From: Desmodus rotundus
Taxonomy: Eukaryota; Chordata; Mammalia; Chiroptera; Phyllostomidae
Length of the DNA stretch: 64,000 nucleotides
Assembly: GCF_022682495.2 (NCBI RefSeq)
Contig: NC_071392.1
Location: forward strand, 109,358,896 to 109,422,895
Reading direction: 5' to 3'
Translations under genes and position numbers: made by a program
Shown here: one piece after another, positions 1-10,225 of the stretch
Position numbering within the stretch: the stretch's first letter is position 1
Layout of the letters: each line of letters begins with the position of its first letter
Notes under the pieces: generated by a model
The model's input: only the letters and a program-made list of their open reading frames with translations
Told to the model about the DNA's origin: nothing
Database searches by the model: none

Positions 1-150
1 CGGTGGGCTCTGCAGTCAGGCTCAAATCCCAGGTCCACCCCTCTCTGGCCACGTGTTTTGAGCAAGTGATTAAACAGACTTCTGAGCTCCAATGGAGCCA
101 TCCAGAAAATGGCAATAACAGTACCTATCCCTTAGGACTGGTAGAGACCT
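1..150 (+). mobile_element. MIR fragment
   Basis: It contains 'ctcaaatcccaggtccac', then 'ttttgagcaagtgatta' and 'aaaatggcaataacagta', in MIR order. The 5' part is cut by the window edge. Confidence 0.6.
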
Positions 151-434
151 GGAAAGCTCTTGGAACAACCTCTGGCCCACAGAAGCATTCCACAAAATGC
201 AACCCTCAGTATGAATGATGTCATTCTTTACCCCAAATCAGCTTGCTGTACCCTGCAAGCCCGGTCTCGACATGGTGGCACATTTCACAAAACACAGTCC
301 CACAACTGGAAAGTTACTGGAAGTCACTCTACTCTTCCTCTGCTCAGATCTCTCCAAGGATGTCGACGATGTCAAAGTCATTACCCATCGCACCGCTTCT
401 TCAGACGCCGTGTGCACATCCTTTTAAACGTTTT

Positions 435-613
435 TATCCTCACCCGAGGACATGCTTATTGATTTTAGAGAGAGGGGAAGGGAGGGAGAGAGAGAAGGAG
501 AGAAACATCGATGGGTTGCCTCTTGTACATGCCCTGACCGGGGACCAAACCCACAACCTGGGCTTGTGCCCTGACCCTTTGGTTCACGGGACGGCACTCT
601 AGCCAGCCAGGGC
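435..613 (-). mobile_element. Ves-type tRNA-derived SINE
   Basis: Read on the minus strand, this ends in the typical pyrimidine-rich stretch and A/T-rich tail, and begins with a tRNA-like head (gccctggctggct...). The plus strand shows the purine-rich 'gagagag' block followed by 'aaacatcgatg', then B-box-like 'accaaaccc'. This family is characteristic of yangochiropteran bats. Confidence 0.8.
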
Positions 614-919
614 TGGCGCATCATTTTATTCTTTCATTTTCTCACCGGCCGCTACCCCACCTCCCCCACAGGCCCCTCACTTTTCTCCCCCTCCTCCTTT
701 TCCACATCTCTACTTCTTCTGTCACACATCCTGGCTTTCAGACACAGTGTGCCAGTGCCCGCTTCTCTCTCCACGCCCCACTACAGGCGTGGCTGCTGTT
801 GCAAACGTGGCATCTCTGGGGCTGTAGGCAGAGGAAAGGGTGATGTTAGCGAAAACAGGAATAAGAAAGAGTTTAACCCCTGAGCCACATGTCCACCCCT
901 CAAATGCAAACGATATGTG

Positions 920-1250
920 TTGTAGCTTGTGCATGTGTGTGCATGCATGTCATGTGTAAGTGGTGGTGCTGTAGCATGCACATGTGTGTGCGTACACATG
1001 CTGCATGTACATCGTAGTGCTATATGGTGTGTGAGTGTGCAAACATGCAGTGTGTAAATGGTGCTGTGTGGCATGTGCACATGTGTGTGTGCACGTGACA
1101 CACATGAGTGTGGTGTGTGGCGCGTGCAAGCATGTGCACGCACACCATGTGGCTGGCAGTGTGTGGCATGTGCCTGCATGTGCACACACATGCAGTGTGT
1201 GAATGGTGGTGTATGGCGAGTGCACATGCCCACACACACACACATATCAT
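920..1250. repeat. diverged GT/CA-rich minisatellite, period about 48
   Basis: The block 'catgcagtgtgtaaatggtg' at about 1044 recurs as 'catgcagtgtgtgaatggtg' at about 1189, with related units near 950, 998, 1104 and 1145. This gives an approximate 45-50-bp period. It is built of gtgt, catg and cacaca. The unit is degenerate, so the array is old. Confidence 0.75.
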
Positions 1251-1841
1251 GTGGGCCCGGGGTTCCATGGCCCAGGCCTGCGTCAAGCCCAAAGACACAG
1301 GCCAAGCAGCAGCCAGCCAGCCTCACCCAGTCGGGGCTCCCTCCCACTGGCCTCAAGAAACAAAGACAGTTTAGCAAGAACTCCCCAGCTAAGCGGTTTT
1401 TTTAAGACCTTCAGCCAGCAGCCGCCTGGCTGAGCTGAACGTCTCACTTTATTAGTGAGTTTGGCCTTGGGTGTCTGGCTGTTTGATCAATCCTGCCGGG
1501 GGTCAGTGATATTTCCTCCCGGCCCCCCGCGCCCGCCCCTGCCTCTCCGCACCTGATGAACAGCGGTGCCCCTGGACCGCTGATCACCTATTGATTTTCG
1601 CGCCGGAGGCTGCATCCTCAGCCAGCTGCCATCTCTAGCCCTGTCACCGAGACCACTTGGTGACTGACTGATTCCCCAGGCCCCTCCCAAAACCCCCTCA
1701 CTTCAGACCCAGCTGCCCCCCTCCCCGCTGGCCCATCCTGCCCTAGTCACTTGGTGTCCACTCCCTGCCCTGTCGCTCAGGGCTGAGTGCTAATGCCACT
1801 GAAGCCCAAGTCAAAGTCTTCTCCTGGTGACCTGCCCACCC

Positions 1842-1964
1842 CCAGGTGGCCTGGCTTGAAATGTCAGCTGTGTGGCCTCGAGCAAATCACTTTAACCCCC
1901 TGTGCCTCGGCTTCCTCCTTTGTAAAGCCAGGGCATTTTAGAACCTACCCACCCTGTACAGAAG
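1842..1964 (+). mobile_element. MIR fragment
   Basis: The core 'gctgtgtggcctcgagcaaa' then 'ctgtgcctcggcttcctcc' is the MIR middle region. Confidence 0.6.
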
Positions 1965-2475
1965 ACGGCAGTTTCCAAAGTATGTTCTGGGGACCTCTGG
2001 GGGTCTCTGAGACCCTTCTGGAGTGTCCACGATAATTAAAGCTAAGCTCATAAAAATACTAAAATGTTATTTGTCCTTTTCACTTCTAATTAAAGTGTTC
2101 TTTTTTATTTTACTCTCAGCGGAGTGTTCCAGAGACTACGTGACATGTGATACCTCAGAAACTTGAATGCAGAAGCAGATATGAAAACCCAGCTGTTTCC
2201 TATTAAGGCTGACATTACAGAGATTTGCAAAAATGCAAAACAATGCCACGCTGCCTTCTCCCTAAATGTTCTGTGCTGGGAAGTATAGTTATACCTCACA
2301 AAATTTATTATTGTTTATTGTTGCAATTTTAAATAAATTATCAACAGATACTATTACAATTTCTCAGTTTTAACTCCTCCAGCGGCAAACAGTGACAGGC
2401 ACAACCCACAGGAACAAGAGCACTTCAAGACCCTCAGTAAAGGGTTCTCAAGACCCAAATATTTGAGTACTGTTG
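1965..2475 (-). mobile_element. long hAT-derived (Charlie-like) repeat fragment
   Basis: The stretch matches, from memory, an old hAT family with 'gactacgtgacatgtgatacc', 'gaatgcagaagcagatatg' and 'gagatttgcaaaaatgcaaa', ending near 'ttctcaagacccaaatat'. Ends and strand are approximate. No open frame survives. Confidence 0.6.
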
Positions 2476-2879
2476 GCACAAGATGCTAACACAGTGCCCA
2501 GTCACTGTAAGCACTGGGTAAATCATGATTAATAATTATTATTAGGAGTAATTATCAATGGGGGAGTCCAACACCTGAGCTGGGGGTTCTCATGGGTGTG
2601 GGCTGGAAACCCTGCTGAGGGACTTAGTTCCTGAAGCCAACCGGCAACGGTGGGGTCCCCTCTACTGGCTCCTAGACCCTCCCCGCCCTGCTCCTGGCGC
2701 TCACTGTCAGCGCACGGTGTTTGCTCAGCACTGCTGCCAAGGGAAGGGAGCACCTGGCCGACCTTCAACCAGGCACCTGGCGCGGGTGGCATCTCGTGCT
2801 GCACGCGTGCTCAGAGTCACCCCGAGGGAGGTGGCTGGAGCAAACGGGGCAGAGGGGATGGAGTAATAATAGCTCCTCC

Positions 2880-2965
2880 TTGCTTCGCATCCACCGTGTG
2901 TCAGGCAGTGCCGTAAGCACTTTAGAAAAGTTGGCCTTTGATCCCTGCAACAATCGTATATGGTT
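2880..2965 (-). mobile_element. MIR 3' fragment
   Basis: It reads 'gtgtgtcaggcagtgccgta', 'gatccctgcaacaatcg' on the plus strand, the reverse of MIR 3' sequence. Confidence 0.5.
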
Positions 2966-3479
2966 GTTGTAAAATGTACCTGGGATTTTGTGGTGACCGG
3001 GTACGGTAAGAGGACGGACATAAAGACAGCTGCCTTGAAAGACGAGTTTGTCACCCACAGTTCCCAAGAGCAGGGGCCACGCCACACCACGCAGGGCTGT
3101 CAGGAGGCAAAGGAGTGGGGGACTGGCAGGGGCCAGAGCCTCTACTGTGGTTTCACGAAAAGGAATGGTCACAGCAAGGTGAGCAGGTTGGGATTGGTGA
3201 GTGTGGATAATGTTGGTCAGCTCTAGGCCACAGAGGTGCCCCTAGGTGTCTGGCCCCTGGCCCTGGCCCTGGGGTGATACACTGGCTCAGAGCAGGAGTT
3301 AGATAAAGGAGATGCTCAGGGTAGGGCTTCAGACTGGTCAGTTTGCACAGGCGAAGTGTGCTCAGGACAGGTTAGTTAGCTGGTCCAAGGAGCGACAGTC
3401 CCTCCCTGGGTCTGCGAGTCTGAAAGATGGCAAAGCACCATAAAGCACACACATGCACACACACGTACATGATTAATAC

Positions 3480-3612
3480 AGGCATGTGCACTATTATTAT
3501 CTTCATTTTAAAAATAAGGAAACTGAGGCAAGGGCTTAAGTGTCATGTCCGAGGCCCACAGCTCGTAGAGGGCAACAGCAGGACTAGAAGCCAAGCCCCG
3601 CTGAGGGCCGAG
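3480..3612 (-). mobile_element. MIR
   Basis: The plus strand has 'ataaggaaactgaggcaag', 'cccacagctcgtagagggc', the reverse complement of the MIR core. Confidence 0.7.
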
Positions 3613-4369
3613 CCCTGAACCTCACCCTACTGCACCGTCTCATGTCAGCACAGCTCCCCGGCTGGGGCTGCTCCCTGGCTGGTTTCCACTGGACCCAGCT
3701 GTGGCTCTGGCCCCACTGGGCTCAGCTCCAGTATCGGGCGGTAGCTCTGGGTACCATGACCTTGGGCAATGCTCCCTGGTAGGTGCCAATCTTGTTCCTG
3801 GGCCACCACCCAGGCACTCTGGCCCCTCAAGGCTCCAGGAGAGATGGTTACAATGGAAGAAATGCAGACATGGGGTGGATGGTCTGGACATCCCACTGGC
3901 CCCTGAAATTTATTGTGACCCATCTGCTCCTCCTACCAGGTTCTCAGGTGTGCAGGCCCCTGGTGGTAGAGCGGGGCGCTGTGAGGGTGACTAACCCCCC
4001 TCCCTGCTTCCCTGGGATTCCACTCGGAAGGATCCTGCCACGCCAGGTCAGTAACTGGACCTCCGTAAAGGTCAGCTGGTATTATTTGATTTTTGTTGTT
4101 GGTTATTATTATTATCATGAACTCGACCTGTCAACAGGGAGATGCATGCCTTCCTCCAGGATATGGTCAAGCTTTAAGGACCTGGTGGGTCAAGTTCAGC
4201 TCTGAGCAGGTTGCACAGAGCAGAGGACTCAGTCACCGGTGATGGTGGGGAGGCTCCTTCCATTTCGTGGCTCTCATTCCGGGACCAGAGTTGGAAGCAT
4301 GCCTGGTGGCGAGACTGAGTGGACGAGGTCACAGATCTGGCTGGCTCTGAACACGCACCACGGCCTGGC

Positions 4370-4640
4370 CCTCAGGGCCCGAGTCCGGACCCAGACAAGT
4401 TGGTCCCGGCGGCGCAAACGTGGAGCGCCAGCGCCCCCTGCCAGCTGCCACGCGCAGCGCCCGCCCCAGCGTTCCGCGGCGGCTCCGGGGGGGGGGGGGG
4501 GGGGGGGGGGGGCTCGACACCGACTTCCCCGGCTCCCGCGGCTCTGGCGGCTCTGGCCCACGTTAGGGGCAGAGCGGGTGTGCGTCCTTGCCCCGCGCCC
4601 CGCCGGCCCACGTTGAGAGTACGAACAAACCCGGGGATCC
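4370..4640. promoter_or_regulatory. CpG-rich patch split by a 26-G run
   Basis: This roughly 270-bp patch is very GC-rich with many CpG dinucleotides (for example around 4408-4480 and 4513-4610), unlike its surroundings. It contains an uninterrupted G run from 4487 to 4512. It lies 9.4 kb past the DHX35 stop. It could be a small CpG island of an unannotated noncoding transcript, an enhancer, or a GC-rich patch with no function. No supported coding exon is visible in it: the frames across it are open only because of low complexity. Confidence 0.35.
4487..4512. repeat. mononucleotide run of 26 G
   Basis: The run is 26 consecutive G, flanked by CpG-rich sequence. Runs of this kind form G-quadruplexes and are prone to sequencing and replication slippage, so the true length may differ. 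Confidence 0.95.
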
Positions 4641-5119
4641 AACACGAGCTGCATCCTCCTTGGGCAAGGCCCCGTGGCCATTTGAGCCTCAGTTCCTCTT
4701 CGCAGGGGACAAAGGGGACGGGGGCTCGTTTTTCCCCAACGCCAGTGGCTCTGCAACCTCGGGGCTCACAGCATCCTGCCTTTTCTCTGGTCAAGTCCCC
4801 CACCCCGACAGGCGCGACACTTTTCTGCAATTCCAAATATCAGTGTGCCATTTCTCCACTTAAGATCCTTCAGGAGAAACGGTTGTTGCATAAAATATTG
4901 CTTCCCTGTTAGAATAAACCTGGGTCAGACCGGCCCAGACAAGGGAACACAGAGCTGACCAGGTCAGCACCTCCGACCCCCTAGGAATCCCACGACACGG
5001 AGGCCCCCAGTTCTCCAGGCCAGTTACCGGAAGGGGCCAGAGATCCTCCCAAGGAGACTTCCATGGTGAGTTCCCTCCCCTCCAGGCTTCCGAAGCCCAC
5101 TCGCGCATCATGGCCTGAG

Positions 5120-5510
5120 TCTATGTGTGCCAGGGGCTGCCTAACAATCCAGCCCAAAGCTTGGTGACACGGAAACGGCCATTTATTATGCCTACAGATT
5201 CTATGTGTCATGAATTTGGACAGGGCACAATGAGGATGGCTTGTCTCTACCCCTGGATGCCTGGGGTCTCCTCTGAGGGTGATTCAAAAGGCTGGGGTCT
5301 GGAAGATTTGGGCCTGGAGGGAGCCCCTTCCAAAACGCTGTTTCCCTGTGTATCCTGGCCCCTGGCTGTGCCAGAGCTCCAGCGAGGTGTTGGCCACTGC
5401 GCATGCCTATTGGCCGGCTTCTGCAGCTCATTGGCCTCGGGGAGTTGGCATCCTTCAGTGTCAGCTGAATTCTACCTCCAAATTCGGGCTGTGAGTCCCT
5501 CCATCACCGC
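5120..5510 (+). repeat. old interspersed repeat of uncertain family
   Basis: 'aacaatccagcccaaagct', 'gccatttattatgcctacag' and 'gaatttggacagggcacaat' recall a common old mammalian repeat, but I cannot name the family with confidence. No coding evidence. Confidence 0.4.
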
Positions 5511-5628
5511 TGGATGTTGAATGGCTGAGAAGGGATCCCCTGAACCAGTTGCAGTAGCTGGGGGTCAGGAGGAGGGGCCATGGGGAAGGGGTGGTACAGG
5601 CGAGAGTTCAAAAGAAAATCATGATTCA

Positions 5629-5811
5629 GCCCTGGCTGGTGTGGCTCAGTGGATTGAGTGCCGGCCTGGTTCAATTCCCAGTCGGGGCACGTGCCTGGGT
5701 TGCAGGCCAGGTCCCCCATGGGGGGTGCGTGAGAGGCAACCACACACTGATGTTTCTCTCTTTCTCTTCCTCCCTCCGTTCCCCCCTTTCTAAAAATAAA
5801 TTAAATAAATG
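5629..5811 (+). mobile_element. Ves-type SINE with internal deletion in the tRNA head
   Basis: It starts gccctggctggtgtggctca and runs through a B box (gttcaattccc), gatgtttctctc, a CT-rich block, and an AAATAAATTAAATAAAT tail. About 20 bases usually found between the A-box side and the B box are missing near 5670. That gap should weaken its own pol III promoter (inference). Confidence 0.88.
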
Positions 5812-6119
5812 AGTTTCTTCAACTCTCACTTCAAATCCCGCTAATACTTACAGGGAAGGAGAAGAAAGGGCATGCAGGGTGTAACAAGGCTATCAGGGCT
5901 CAGGGGAAGAGTTCTTCACACAGCCCCTGCCCCTGGGAGTCTGCTCCACCAGGTTGCCAGAAACAGGGGACCAAAAGCACCTACCTGCACAGAGCCAGCA
6001 GAGGGCAGCACAGTCCCATTCTGCCAAGTCACCATGAGCAGGTTGACACGATGGAGCTCAGGGCCCCACCCAGGACCCTTTCTGTCCCTGGGGTGCAGCC
6101 TGAATCAATATAGGATTGT

Positions 6120-6225
6120 CTTCTAGCGTGTGAGCTTCACAGGGGTAGAGACTTGGTTGCGTTCACTGCCTTATCTCCAGCGCCTGGCACAAAGAAGACA
6201 ATCGATACATAGTTGAAGTTTGGGG
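6120..6225 (+). mobile_element. L2 or MIR-like 3' tail
   Basis: 'ttcactgccttatctccag', 'cgcctggcacaaagaaga' fits the conserved tail of old LINE2-type repeats. Confidence 0.45.
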
Positions 6226-6794
6226 TGAGTGTGACTGTGTGGGTGTGCAGTCCTCAGGTCTGGAAGTGCTTTTGAGTGTGTCAAATGTCACCGAGTTTGC
6301 GCCTGCCCATGCAGGGGCTGGAGGCGTCCATTGGGTTTGTCCCAGCGTGAGTCACAGTGGGTGTCCAAATGTGGGTCTGCCCCTCATGCCACCACCCCCC
6401 TGGAGTGTCCAGCAGCCCTGTGTACCTTCTGCTCACACTCACTCCCCTAGGACACCTCAGTGTCCCCACCCCCAAGACCAAGGAGGCCCCAGTCCAGGGC
6501 TCTGTGGATGCCTCCCAGATGTATCCCCCCTTCAGCTCAGGCCCCAGTTACCTATGGGGGCCTCATCGCTGCATCCGGTTCTTCCCCAGGGCATCTTTGT
6601 ATCTCTCTAAAAGGAGTCCTCTTTGAAGGGAGTGTGGTGTCAATTGTGCCACCTGGGAGGCTGGGATAGGTGTGGAGGGAGGGGTGGCAGCGGCCTTCTG
6701 GGACAGGTCCTTCTGTGACAGGTCGCTGAGAAGAGCAGTCCCTGGTCACTGAGCACTTCCTGGCCCTGAACCTGGGGGGAGCTCCGGCACACAT

Positions 6795-6930
6795 GCGAAT
6801 GAGTGGATGCTGTGATTATTACCCTCACTTTACAAATAGGAAAACTGAGCTGAAGACAGAGGTTGTATCCTGCCAGGCGTCACAAAGTTACCTAATCTTG
6901 GAACAGGAGCTTAAACCCAGGTCCCCTCCA
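6795..6930 (-). mobile_element. MIR
   Basis: The plus strand reads 'tttacaaataggaaaactga', 'acaaagttacctaatctt', 'cttaaacccaggtccc', a reversed MIR. Confidence 0.7.
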
Positions 6931-6954
6931 GACACAGAGGAGGGTATTCTGAAT

Positions 6955-7222
6955 GATTCTGTTTACATGAAATTCTAGAAAAGACGGAACTAGTTCCTAG
7001 TGAAAAGTGATGCCTGAGGCCAGTAGGTGGGGGGATGGGGTTACTAGAGTAGATAATTAGGCGAGTTTTTGGATGGAAATGTTCTGTACCTGATTTTGGT
7101 GGTTTTTTTTTTTTAATTTTTAAAATTGGTTTTGGTGGTCATTTGTGGTGTATATATTTGTCAAAACTCACTGAACTATCCAATTAAAATGAATACATTT
7201 ATTATAGGTAAATTATATTTCA
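6955..7222 (+). mobile_element. L1 3' UTR end
   Basis: It contains 'ggaaatgttctgtacctga', 'tatttgtcaaaactcact' and 'taggtaaattatatttca', the end of an old L1 3' UTR. A short poly-T is inserted near 7110. Confidence 0.7.
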
Positions 7223-7225
7223 ATG

Positions 7226-8699
7226 AGTGTTGATTTGGTTTTTGTTTTTAAATCTGGGTCTCCTGCTCCATGTCAGGCCTCTTGCCCCCGCCACTCAGGA
7301 CGCACCCGGCCCCACTGTCACTGGAGTGCGTCCCTGCGCACTGCAGGAGTTACTCTCGGCCCCCCGTGGGTGTCAGGGTTCCATCTGGGCACAAACCAGG
7401 AGAGCAGCTCGGAGAGGCTACAGGACTGCGGGGACCCCAGTCCTAATTCTGGCTGGAACGACAGATCAATCAAGTGGCATAAATCAAATGTAAAAGTCTT
7501 ACTCCACCTGGGCTCGCTCAGAACCGGGCCCAGGGGAGCTGGCCTCAGTCTACAAATCTGGGACAGGAAACCTGCCCTGTTTCCCCAGGCGTGGGTTTGC
7601 GTGACCCCACTCACCACTGGGGCAGGGAGCTGTTCCGGAATCTGCCCTCCTTCTGAGTGCGCAGCCCAAGCCAGGATGATTTACAACACCCTTTCTCCAG
7701 GCAGTAAGAAATTTAGAGTAAGACTTAAATTTAACAAGTTCCCTGGTGGCCTCTTCCGATTTGCATGTTGCCTCACTGACCTGGCCCAGATTCCTCCCTG
7801 CTGCCAGGCAATTCTTGGAAAACCAGACACCGGGGCTAATTAAGAGGGTTCTAAATGCCCGGCCCCCCAACGCTACAGTGAGCAGAAGCCACAAGGGGGC
7901 AGCAAACACAGCTGAAGTTTATAGGCTCCTCGGATGACAAAAGGTTAGGAAGGGATTTTCAAAGCCTTGGCGTAACCTGTTCTTTTCAACCTCCTAATAA
8001 TCCAGGCCAGCGCTGAGGGCAAGGAGGTTCTGGAAGCACAGGGCCATGAGCCAAAGCAAAGGGACCACAGTCCCTGTGGGTTGAGAGCGTAAATCCCATC
8101 TTAAGGATGCTGATCAGCAGGAAAGACTCACAATGACGTCATCTGCCCTACCAGTCCGTCTCGGAAGCATGGATGAGCTGTGCCTACGTGGGTCCCACGG
8201 GCTCCCGCCCACGCGAGCAGTCGTTCCACTCGTGAATTCAGGGTGAGCTTTTCCAGTGTGCTCATTTGCCTCTGCATTCCTTTCACTCCTTGGTGGTCAC
8301 ACGAGGCTGGCAGCTGTTGCTGTCAGATGGCTGGTGGAAACTGACTCCACCGTGGACTGCATTAGCTCACACGGCATCACAACAAGAACCTGGCATCACA
8401 ACAAGAACCCATGTCTGAGCGGAAGTGCACTGTGGTGGGGAAGGTAAGTGTTAAGACACTTCGTGTTCACCAGAGCATCACGCCCAGTGGGATGGGTAAC
8501 AGTGGCTCCTGCAGGGAGATGAGCTGGGAGCCGAGCATCAGGCCCACCGAGATCAACGCACAGGAGTGTGGCCAGCCCCCCGGAAACCGCCCTACCTGGG
8601 GCGACTGGTAAACCTGTCTGAAACCCTAAGAAAGGACACATGTCCCATAATTCATGTCTCCTATAGGTGAACACCCAAGGGAACTTCTTCCATCCCATT
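7226..8699. other. intergenic, no gene seen
   Basis: An open frame of 206 codons (7223-7843, plus) has no recognisable domain and begins within L1-derived tail sequence. I treat it as chance. A 19-bp unit (catcacaacaagaacc) is tandemly doubled at about 8373-8410. Confidence 0.5.
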
Positions 8700-9440
8700 A
8701 TGTTCTACTTCACTTTTAATTTTCCTTCACCCCCTGCCTCACCTCCTGCAGGCAACCCGACCAATGTGCACCTTTTGGTTTGTACACGTCTTTGCCAACA
8801 CTGTAGTTTCTTGGGTGCGTGTATTTTTATTGTCTGTAAATGATATTGTCACCTCTCCCTGTAACTTACTTTTTTTCACTCAGCTATTTTTAAGGTCCAC
8901 ATTCCATGTTGTCTGTGGCTTGAAACTGCTCTGGAGGACTCCACGGTGTCATCCATGGAATGACCCTGCACGTGGTCCCAGTGGTGGACGTTACTCTACC
9001 CTGCCCGCCACAGTCGAGCGTCCTTATACACGTCTCCTTTGGGACCGAGGTGAGAATTCAGTTGGGAACACTTACCCACACATGGAATTTCTGGAGAGTG
9101 GGCCATGCACACACTTCATTTGATGAGTTGTGCCGGGTGGCTACCCAGGACGGCCACACCAGCAGTGCACAGAGGTTCCCGCATCTCTGCCAACACTCGG
9201 CACTACCCACCTTTGCAATTTTTGCTAACCTGGTGATATGGAATTGTTGCTTTAGTTTGTGTTTTGCTGCTGATTTTCAGCATCTCTGCACAGCTTCGTA
9301 AACTATGGGGTCTGCTTCTACGGAGTATTCATTCCCTTCACCCACTTGTTTCTGTTGGGGTCTTTTCATTGTTGCTTTGTCGGAGCTCCTTGTATATTCT
9401 GGATAGCTCACCCTTTCTTGGTTTCAACCATCAGAAATAT
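8700..9440 (-). mobile_element. L1 3' fragment, reverse orientation
   Basis: The plus strand shows antisense L1 landmarks: 'caccagcagtgcacagag', 'ctctgccaacactcggca', 'tccttgtatattctggatag'. It is intergenic, downstream of DHX35, and decayed. The boundaries are approximate. Confidence 0.65.
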
Positions 9441-9479
9441 CTTCTCTCAGCTCCCACACCTACAGTTAGGCCTTCTGCC

Positions 9480-9960
9480 AACCACGAAAACAAAATTAAG
9501 CATACTGACATACGAGAGGAGGGGAGTAACAGAAGTAAAATGAAATGGAAGGTAAATGTTACAGTGAGTCTAAAATCAATGTATTAAATGAGAAAATGAA
9601 AATAATGAAAACAAATATCTACAGGACAGCAACAAAAACTAAACGAGATTTTTGTTTGTACCAGAAGTACAAAAGAAAAGTTAAAAACAAAGAGTGTAAA
9701 AAAAAAAAAAAAAAAGACCAAGAAGTTAAAATAAATGTTAAGGTGAAAGTACTCTTTAAAAATAATATAAAAAGGAAGCAACTTCATGATTTAAGAAAAA
9801 GGAGGGGGGAGAATCATGCAGAAGTCAGACAGAAAAATGAAGGGCTAAAGGATACTCCCAAGTGAAAACCAACCACAAGAAGAACAGCTAAGAGTAAACA
9901 CAGTAACTGCAGATACTACACACACTCAAAACAAAACAAACAAGTGGGAACACAGAGAAA
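9480..9960 (+). repeat. A-rich low-complexity stretch
   Basis: This is purine/A-rich sequence with an 18-A run at 9698-9715. An open frame of 106 codons across it is lysine-rich only because of the composition. It may be a remnant of an L1 body or tail. Confidence 0.5.
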
Positions 9961-10048
9961 GTAAACGGAGCGATGGCAGAAGCAGGCAGGAGGGTCCGGG
10001 TGCAGCAGACCAGACAGAGGAAGGAGCCCATCTTTGGGTCGTGTAAGG

Positions 10049-10225
10049 CAGCGGTCCCCAACCTTTTTGCACGGTGGGGCGGGGAGACAGGAGGCGGAGC
10101 TCAGGCAGTAAAGCAAGGAAGCTGCTTCCTTCGCTTGTGGGCTGCTCACCTCCTGCTGTGCGGCCCGGTTCCTAACAGGCCACGGACCGGTACCATTCTG
10201 CGGTCTGGTGGGTTGGGGACCCCTG
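10049..10225. mobile_element. non-autonomous hAT element with 8-bp target duplication
   Basis: Terminal inverted repeats are visible: cagcggtccccaacc on the left and ggttggggacccctg on the right. The flanking 8-mers gtgtaagg (10041-10048) and atgtaagg (10226-10233) match at 7 of 8 positions, as expected for a hAT insertion. The internal part contains 'ggaggcggagctcaggc' and 'ggcccggttcctaacaggcc', found in a widespread mammalian Charlie-type element. It is much shorter than full-length copies, so it is internally deleted. Confidence 0.85.

Larger units (their letters stand above)
2540..4370. other. intergenic, no gene seen
   Basis: Besides the MIR pieces at 2880 and 3480, this stretch has GC-moderate single-copy-looking sequence. 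The longest open frames (121 to 140 codons) overlap each other on both strands and lack recognisable domains or codon-specific signal. Small 'ccctgg' tandem units occur near 3255. Confidence 0.5.

Noticed and set aside
781..1377. Minus-strand open frame of 198 codons rich in His/Thr/Cys
   Set aside because: It lies over the GT/CA minisatellite. The repeat makes several frames open on both strands and there is no domain or splice context.
4274..4912. Overlapping 150-200-codon frames on both strands over the CpG-rich patch
   Set aside because: Open frames come from GC-rich, stop-poor sequence and the G26 run gives polyglycine or polyproline. No conserved motif.
5629..5720. tRNA-like A and B boxes
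   Set aside because: These belong to the heads of Ves SINEs (also at 435, 25987, 51070, 54110), not to functional tRNA genes.
7223..7843. Plus-strand open frame of 206 codons
   Set aside because: It starts in L1 3' tail sequence, shows no recognisable domain and has competing frames on the other strand.
9545..9865. Lysine-rich 106-codon open frame
   Set aside because: The sequence is A-rich low complexity with an 18-A run. Composition explains the lysines.
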